64,000 bases of DNA from Ligustrum vulgare. Lineage: Eukaryota; Streptophyta; Magnoliopsida; Lamiales; Oleaceae. Below, piece by piece: positions 58,321 through 64,000 of the stretch (the stretch's first letter is position 1; every line of letters starts with the position of its first letter). The position numbers were made by a program, and so were the translations under genes. The stretch spans positions 29,905,383 through 29,969,382 of the forward strand of contig OY743188.1 of the NCBI GenBank assembly GCA_963555705.1, read 5' to 3'. The notes under the pieces are model-generated. The model worked only from the letters and a program-made list of their open reading frames with translations, made no database searches and had not been told where the DNA came from.

Positions 58321-59149
58321 GTAAGTAAATTTCAGTTTGATCCCTAAAAGTAGGGTATTTTTTTGAAGAGTCCATTTTCAAATCATATCAACAATCTACT
58401 ACTACTCTCTCCTCTCTTCTACATCAAAACTCCCTACAAATTAAAGATACTATCATTCAAATTATTCAATTACTTTAGTTTTATTACTACATTATCTCAT
58501 TTAGCCGGAAAGTTATTTGGTTCAGTTAGCTATGTGATGGATTAGTGAGCTCTTTCAATTAAAAGGATTGGATGCTGGACTTCGTAAAGTAGGATAATGG
58601 GGGTGTCAGGATCATACCTCTATTTGAATCATATTTCATCTCAATTCTTTTCAACATGTGCATGGATCGTAATCAATTTTTCGAGAATTTATTCAGTTGC
58701 CAATGCCTTATTAGACCACAATCTCAATAACACAATCAACTTGCTAATCTCAACGATGTTTTCATCTCAAAAGACTTAGGTCAGGACCACATTACCGAAG
58801 GTAGATATCCAAATCTAATTTATTATTGACTTAGGGCATAGATGGATCTCAACTTATTTATTATTAAAATCATGTGAAGGATATGAATAATTAATCATGC
58901 AAAATGACAATGAGTCTATTTTGATGAAAAATGATTGGGAATTTGATTTTAAAGTTAAAAGACTTTTAACAAATTTGTATAATTCCACAAACATATTATT
59001 TGGGATATACTACCCATCAAATCTTGTATATATTTTTATTATTGCAAGAACTTTTAATAAATCCAGAAATGATCAATTTTTTTGATATATTATTTTTAGT
59101 GGAATTGAAATTTAGAAAATATTGGGAAGATTTGTTGAAATTGCATGTA
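58321..59149. other. Unassigned sequence
   Basis: Several short open frames are present, such as 58363-58545 and 58597-58779, without recognised domains. It may be a further remnant between two CACTA-like ends. Confidence 0.4.
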
Positions 59150-59435
59150 CACTACTAAAAATCGGGTCTTTAGGTACAAATTTTTCATTGCTGAAGCTTT
59201 GAAATTAGTTCCTAATAGGTTTCACCATGAAAAATTTTCAATTGATTTTTCATTGTTATTTTTAGCGTGACTGAAAGTTACCAACAGAATATCGTTTGGT
59301 AATACACATATAGCTTTAGCTATAGAAATTGTGTTGGTAATTGTGCGCCTTTTACCAATAGAAATTCCATTGGTAATGGATACACGCCATCACTAAATAT
59401 TGAATTTAATTAAAAAATAAAAATGATATACTTGA
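59150..59435 (+). mobile_element. CACTA-like left terminus, truncated
   Basis: CACTACTAAAAATCGG is followed by subterminal motifs TACCAACAGAATATCG, TTGTGTTGGTAATTG and ATTCCATTGGTAATGG, like those of the element at 56254. The matching right end was not found. Confidence 0.5.
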
Positions 59436-59454
59436 TCGGATACGTTCTCCTATA

Positions 59455-59612
59455 GCCAAGTCTAACAACCCAGTGATCTGGCTCGCAAAAGCAACTATTC
59501 TATGTTATTTTTATGTAAATTAATGATTGTTGCATATGTGATTTGAACCCATGACTTGGGGGTTGTTAAATTACAACTCAACTAGTGGAGCAATTGTATT
59601 CTTGTGGATATT
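59455..59612 (-). mobile_element. Possible tRNA-derived SINE
   Basis: On the minus strand CCACTAGTTGAGTTG (box A-like) is followed about 35 bases later by GGGTTCAAATC (box B-like), the spacing of a polymerase III promoter. The tail boundary is unclear, so this is tentative. Confidence 0.3.
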
Positions 59613-59647
59613 TTTGTTTAGAAATTTTATATTAGTTAAATGAACAA

Positions 59648-61020
59648 TGATAAGTGTATTTTACACACTTATATATCTGTCAAAATTAGAATATTATATT
59701 ATTTTTCATGAATAAACTCTACTTAGTTTGTATTTATTTTCATTATTTCAGGTGTTATCCCAAAAGCCGAGAAGATGGAAAAATTGAAGCAATTACACAA
59801 CATTTTGGATGAAAAACGTCAATTTTGAATGTAATTGGAGACAAAAGATAAAGGATCAAGCGTGCAATTTTGATTTACAGCTTTTTGCATTGGAGTTCTC
59901 CTTCAAACATAGCATGCGTAAATTTGACATTTAGTAGTATTTTGTATTAGGCATCCCAATTGGAGGCTAGGTTTAAGCCCTCCTCCATTAGGTGTAACGC
60001 TTTTTTGTTAATAAAATGGTAGGGGAAACCAAACCCCCCCCCCCCCCCCCAAGAGATATAGGAGGAGGATTAAAACCCACTCCATTATTCTTGAGGGATT
60101 TGACAAAAAAAAAAAAAAAAAAGTGTGCAAAGCGTGCAATTAACTCAAGAACCAACTTTAATTATTTGAAAAAATAGAGGCTCAAGAATAAAACCTACCC
60201 AAATTTAATTGGGCTTTTAAAAACCAATTTAGTGAAGACTCTTTTGACAACAAGAAGAGAGTAGCAGCCGACTGGGATTAAGGAGAGTCCCTATTAAACT
60301 AGAAGTAGTCAGCTACAAGAATTTATGGTCGGCTGTGCACAAGAAAACGGGGAGGTTACATTGCTGTGAGTTGAAAATAAAAGGTAGAGGTTGGCAGCCA
60401 ATTGGGGGAGCTCTCTTTGAGGTGTGCCGACAGACAAAGAAAAGACACGGAATATATATACAAAAGGTGGCCTGGACAAAAAAAAAGCTGTGAGTAATTC
60501 CTTTGGTTTGAAGGAGTGGAGAGACAAGAGAATTGGTTGTTTTGTGGTGGAATTAACATTGAAGGCAGAGAGGTGAGTGGGCTGGTGTATTGGAAGAATT
60601 GAGGTCGGCTTGGAGACTTCTAGTGGGAGATACAAAAAGGTGTGCCAACTGGAGATGAACACGAAGAAGGACTCGGCTTGAGATAGAGGAGATATACACT
60701 GCTGGAATTAAAAATTGACTCAGCTACCATTAAAAAAGGCAGAGGCTTGTGAATTCTTGGTGCAAGGAGGCGATGTTAATTCTTCAATTCTTGAAACTCC
60801 GGGTTTTACTTTCATTATTTATTGCTTTTCATTCCAAGAACATGAATAGCTAAAAATATTAATCGGGATTGACGATGTAGATTTAATGTTTTTAGTTTAA
60901 ATTTTAATTCTCAAGTTGGTGTTTGATATTCATGTATAGATTTTATTATTGCTTTTAATGCTTGAATTGTTTGATCATCAATTCATGATTGAGTGATTGT
61001 CCATATAATATACTAAAGTA
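59648..61020 (+). repeat. Diverged TGATAAGTG-type LTR remnant
   Basis: It begins TGATAAGTGTATTTTACACA and keeps the layout of the 48475-49901 LTR (an early AG-rich block near 59760, late 'attgcttttcattcca' at 60825). No TGACACGCATCA-like end was found, so its right limit is a guess. A run of 16 C (about 60036-60051) and an A run (60105-60122) lie inside. The minus-strand open frame 60309-60662 has no recognised domain. Confidence 0.45.
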
Positions 61021-61433
61021 GCTGAGTCAATGATAGTCAACAACATAGTTTCCCTCCAAAACTCTTGTGCTATGTGCAGAATTTTTTATTTTTTCGATTT
61101 TTGGGTACTTCAATATTTATTATGTTCACACTGCTTATATCCTCCACCCAATAATCAACTTCAAAACCACTTCAAAAATAGTTGGGTCTTCAATATTTAT
61201 TTATCATTTTCAAAATTGCTGACGTCTACTTACAGTCTTTAATATTTATTGTATTTACATGGCTTCTATTTCTCGCCCCCTAATCACACTTGAAACAATT
61301 ATTTTCTTCTTTTTTTTCCTTTTTCATTTTTTCAAAATTTGTTTCTTTTTTTTCCCGTTTTTCAAAATCTGTTTATTTATTTTTGTTTTCAGTATCCTTT
61401 TTTTTCCCGTTTCTTAATGTTCAACCTCTTTCA

Positions 61434-63590
61434 TCTCTGCTATATATAATTATTATGAAGATATACACAATAATAAAAGATTCAATTAAATGGTTATTTC
61501 TTTGAAAAAATGTGTATTGTTTAACATGACCTCCACTCCATCTTCTATTTATCACGTTTTATGATTCAAAATTTTTGGTGCGGTGGTAATGCTTATTAGT
61601 TATTAATATTACAAACCAGTTGAAAATAAAAAATGGTAAATTATTTTTTGAAAAAGTAAAAAGGATTGGCACTGCTCTCTTCTTCAAGATTTGTGATATT
61701 TTGAGTCGTTGAACATATATTTGGATTTCTGACAAAAAAGAAAATATATTAAAACAATAATATTGTAGAGAAAGCTTCGAAAACGGTATAAAATACAAAA
61801 TTATTAGGACTAATAATGGATCTACTAGATCTTATCTTTTTCAGGTTTGATATGAGTATGAGTTCGTCGAAAAATCTTCGATCCACAAAGATTTCTTGCA
61901 ATTTTTGGGTTTAACCACAATTTATTAACGGAATTTTTTGGTGCGGTGGTAAATCTTATAGGAAAACACGATATGAGAATATTCAAATCACATGAAGTTT
62001 TCAGTTTGACATAGTCTGATAATACAAGTTGATTGTTAAGGGATTTTATGGGAAAACACAGATTTCTTCCTCATCACAACAACGATACACTGAAATATGA
62101 GGATTTGTTAATAGTCTATTTATATTATGTTCTAGATTTTTCTGTTAGGGTTGCAATGTGTTAACTAATATTGGGATATTTAGAATAGTTTTGGGTTGAA
62201 TAGATATATTAATGATTTCGACCGTTGAGTGAAGAAAAAAAATATTATTCATGGGTTAGTATATATATATTGGATGAAAATGTATTTCACTTTGTATAAA
62301 AGATAATAAAAACAAAAACTTAAATTATTATTTTTCAAAATTTACTTTTACCAAGAAGTTGTTTTTTATTTTTTTATGATATAAGAATGATAATTTGTTT
62401 GCTTTTACTTATATATATTTGATTTTTTGTATCGAAACCTCTCTTTTCATAAAAAAAAGTGTTCTTTTAATGTTTTCAATCTTACAAATAAATATTTATG
62501 TTCAGTCATACAAATCCAAATTAAAATTTTCAGTTAAAAATTATGTCGAAATTTTATTAATAGATAATACTCTCCCCGTCTCACAAAGATAGTCAACTAT
62601 TCATTTTTCGTCTGTTCCAAAAGGATAGTCCACTTTATTTTTTGATAGTGAAGTTAATATTTTATATTCCATTTTGTCCTTAATCTGTGTGAAAATGAGT
62701 AGATGACTATTTTTATGGGGCCGAGGGAGTACTAAATTATAAATCACAGTACGCATATTTTTTTTATTTATAAATAATCTTATTTTTAGTTATTTAGTAC
62801 ATCTAAAAATTGGAACTCTTTTTTATAGCGTATTATTAAATTATTAAATATTTTTATAGATAATTACATTTAATACGTAATTAATTTTTTTTAATAATTG
62901 TGATATTTTATTGGTCTAAATTTTATGAATAAATATTTGGTTCAGTCATACTAATCCAATGTCAAATTCTCAGTTAAAATTATATCAAAAATTTATACAC
63001 ATTCGTATTTTTATAGATCACGTTGTATTGAATTTTTTATAGGTAAATCCTATTTTTTAGTTATTTATTACATATACATATTAAAGTTCTTTTCTATATC
63101 GCATTATTTATCGAAATAATTTCAATGATAATTACATTTAATTCTTAATTAATTTTTTATTCCAAAAAGTCTCATATCACATTTTTTAACATTAACGGTT
63201 ATCAAATTTATTTATATTGTTTGAAATGATATAGTTATTAATGATTTTTTTTCCTAACTGTTAATTTTAAAATTTAAAAAACTAATTAACCATGCCAAGA
63301 TATTCTTTGCTATATTTTAATTCAAATTTTATGATATTTTTTCACAACAATATATAATTTGTCTTCCCAATTTATACTTAACTAAAAATTGAGATAATCA
63401 ATACTAAATTATAATTTCAATCAGAAAACAATTACGTTATATAAATATTGAAAACCTAAAATATTATAAATTTGATGCAATATATTTGTCAACCTCGCAA
63501 TTTTTTATTTATTATTATTCATTTAATTTTGCATAGGATCATTTTTATCCAGACGTTTCTTCCCATGCATCGCACGGGATGATTCACTAG
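61434..63590 (+). mobile_element. Probable non-autonomous Helitron
   Basis: It starts TCTCTGCTATATATAATTA directly after an A and ends CTAG directly before a T, as expected for Helitron insertion between A and T. Eight bases before the CTAG is a hairpin CCCATGC, ATC, GCACGGG (63562-63578). No Rep/helicase gene is present. Internally, AT-rich blocks are repeated in diverged form (compare 62480-62560, 62925-62990; and 62820-62890, 63095-63160). It contains a Stowaway MITE. Confidence 0.65.
62570..62729. mobile_element. Stowaway-like MITE
   Basis: CTCTCCCCGTCTCACAAAGA on the left and, inverted, ATGGGGCCGAGGGAG on the right, flanked by TA (62568-62569 and 62730-62731). About 160 bp and non-coding; it is nested in the Helitron. 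Confidence 0.85.
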
Positions 63591-64000
63591 TTTTCATAAT
63601 TAGAGATGTAAGTTAATAATTAGATCACGTAATAAAATTCGATAATTTCAACAAAAAAATAGAGATATGAATTTGTGGTTGCTTGTGGTCACTTATGAAT
63701 TCATAAAAGATTTAATGCATTTAGCTAATGAGAACTCTAACTCTGTGTAGAGATACATGGTCGACTCAGTTAAATAGGCCTAAATTAAACTCGAGAGAGG
63801 TAAATTAGATACAAGCGTGAATTCGACCAAATACAATTTTAGAAAACAACTTGAGATGAGAAATTAAGCTAGAACGTTACTTCGAAATCCTTTCTCGTTT
63901 AATCTAAACGATAGATAATCTGAACATATAATCAAATCCTTTCCGTTGACTTCTCATACTTAGTGCCATGTCTAAAATCAATTATGCAAAGTCCATCTAG
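63591..64000. other. Unassigned sequence to window end
   Basis: No gene or element boundary recognised. Confidence 0.5.

Overview
This window is nuclear DNA from a flowering plant, most likely a eudicot. It is AT-rich, its introns have GT/AG borders, it carries a plant-specific gene family (PAR1), and the rest is the usual plant mix of Ty1/copia, Ty3/gypsy, CACTA, Mutator-like (MULE), hAT, Stowaway and Helitron elements. The species cannot be told from the sequence. I find only one gene that looks intact: a three-exon PAR1-like gene at 42605-43411 (+). Nearly everything else is transposable-element sequence in nested insertions, many of them bounded by exact target-site duplications (TSDs) that could be read directly.

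Layout. 1-9258: a broken gypsy integrase, a Stowaway MITE (1547-1838), a minus-strand solo LTR (1869-3531, TSD GATAG) and a complete but decayed Ale/Retrofit-like copia element (3721-8549, TSD AGAAA). 9259-17970: a full-length, decayed Tekay-like chromovirus (TSD GTTCG) whose 3' LTR lacks about 700 bp. 18008-18848: a non-autonomous hAT element. 21310-41861: a CACTA (En/Spm) element of about 20.5 kb with a Tnp2-type transposase whose 5' part is present in three tandem copies, and a second Transposase_24-like gene. It is itself invaded by a very young non-autonomous LTR element with giant LTRs (21413-29987, TSD CCTAT) and by a 782-bp solo-LTR-like element (35371-36152, TSD GGAAG). 42605-43411: PAR1. 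43574-45930: a deleted copia on the minus strand. 45936-50966: a minus-strand MULE interrupted by a hAT element (47964-50410, TSD GTTAAAAC), which is interrupted in turn by a solo LTR (48475-49901, TSD AAGCC). 50967-56253: the 5' LTR and gag of another copia, with a 3.5-kb solo LTR (51252-54737, TSD TGCGG) inside its LTR. 56254-58320: a CACTA-like element carrying captured pieces of two host genes, a signal peptide peptidase-like gene and transketolase. 59150-61020: CACTA and LTR remnants. 61434-63590: a probable non-autonomous Helitron with a Stowaway inside.

Main points. (1) The 20.5-kb CACTA sits in intron 1 of an inverted PAR1 paralogue: exon 1 remains at 41884-41922 and the start of exon 2 at 21246 and below, both on the minus strand, head to head with the intact PAR1 gene. 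(2) The giant-LTR element has lost recognisable coding capacity, yet its two LTRs differ by only about five substitutions over 2.5 kb, so the family moved recently. Its LTRs have conserved ends, a variable C/A-rich, G-poor middle after a TATA box, and arrays of repeated small hairpins. (3) Short GC-rich palindromes or hairpins occur in the LTRs of several otherwise different families here. (4) The 56-58 kb element is a Pack-TYPE chimera. All alignments, divergences and family calls were made by eye and from knowledge of the families; no search was run.
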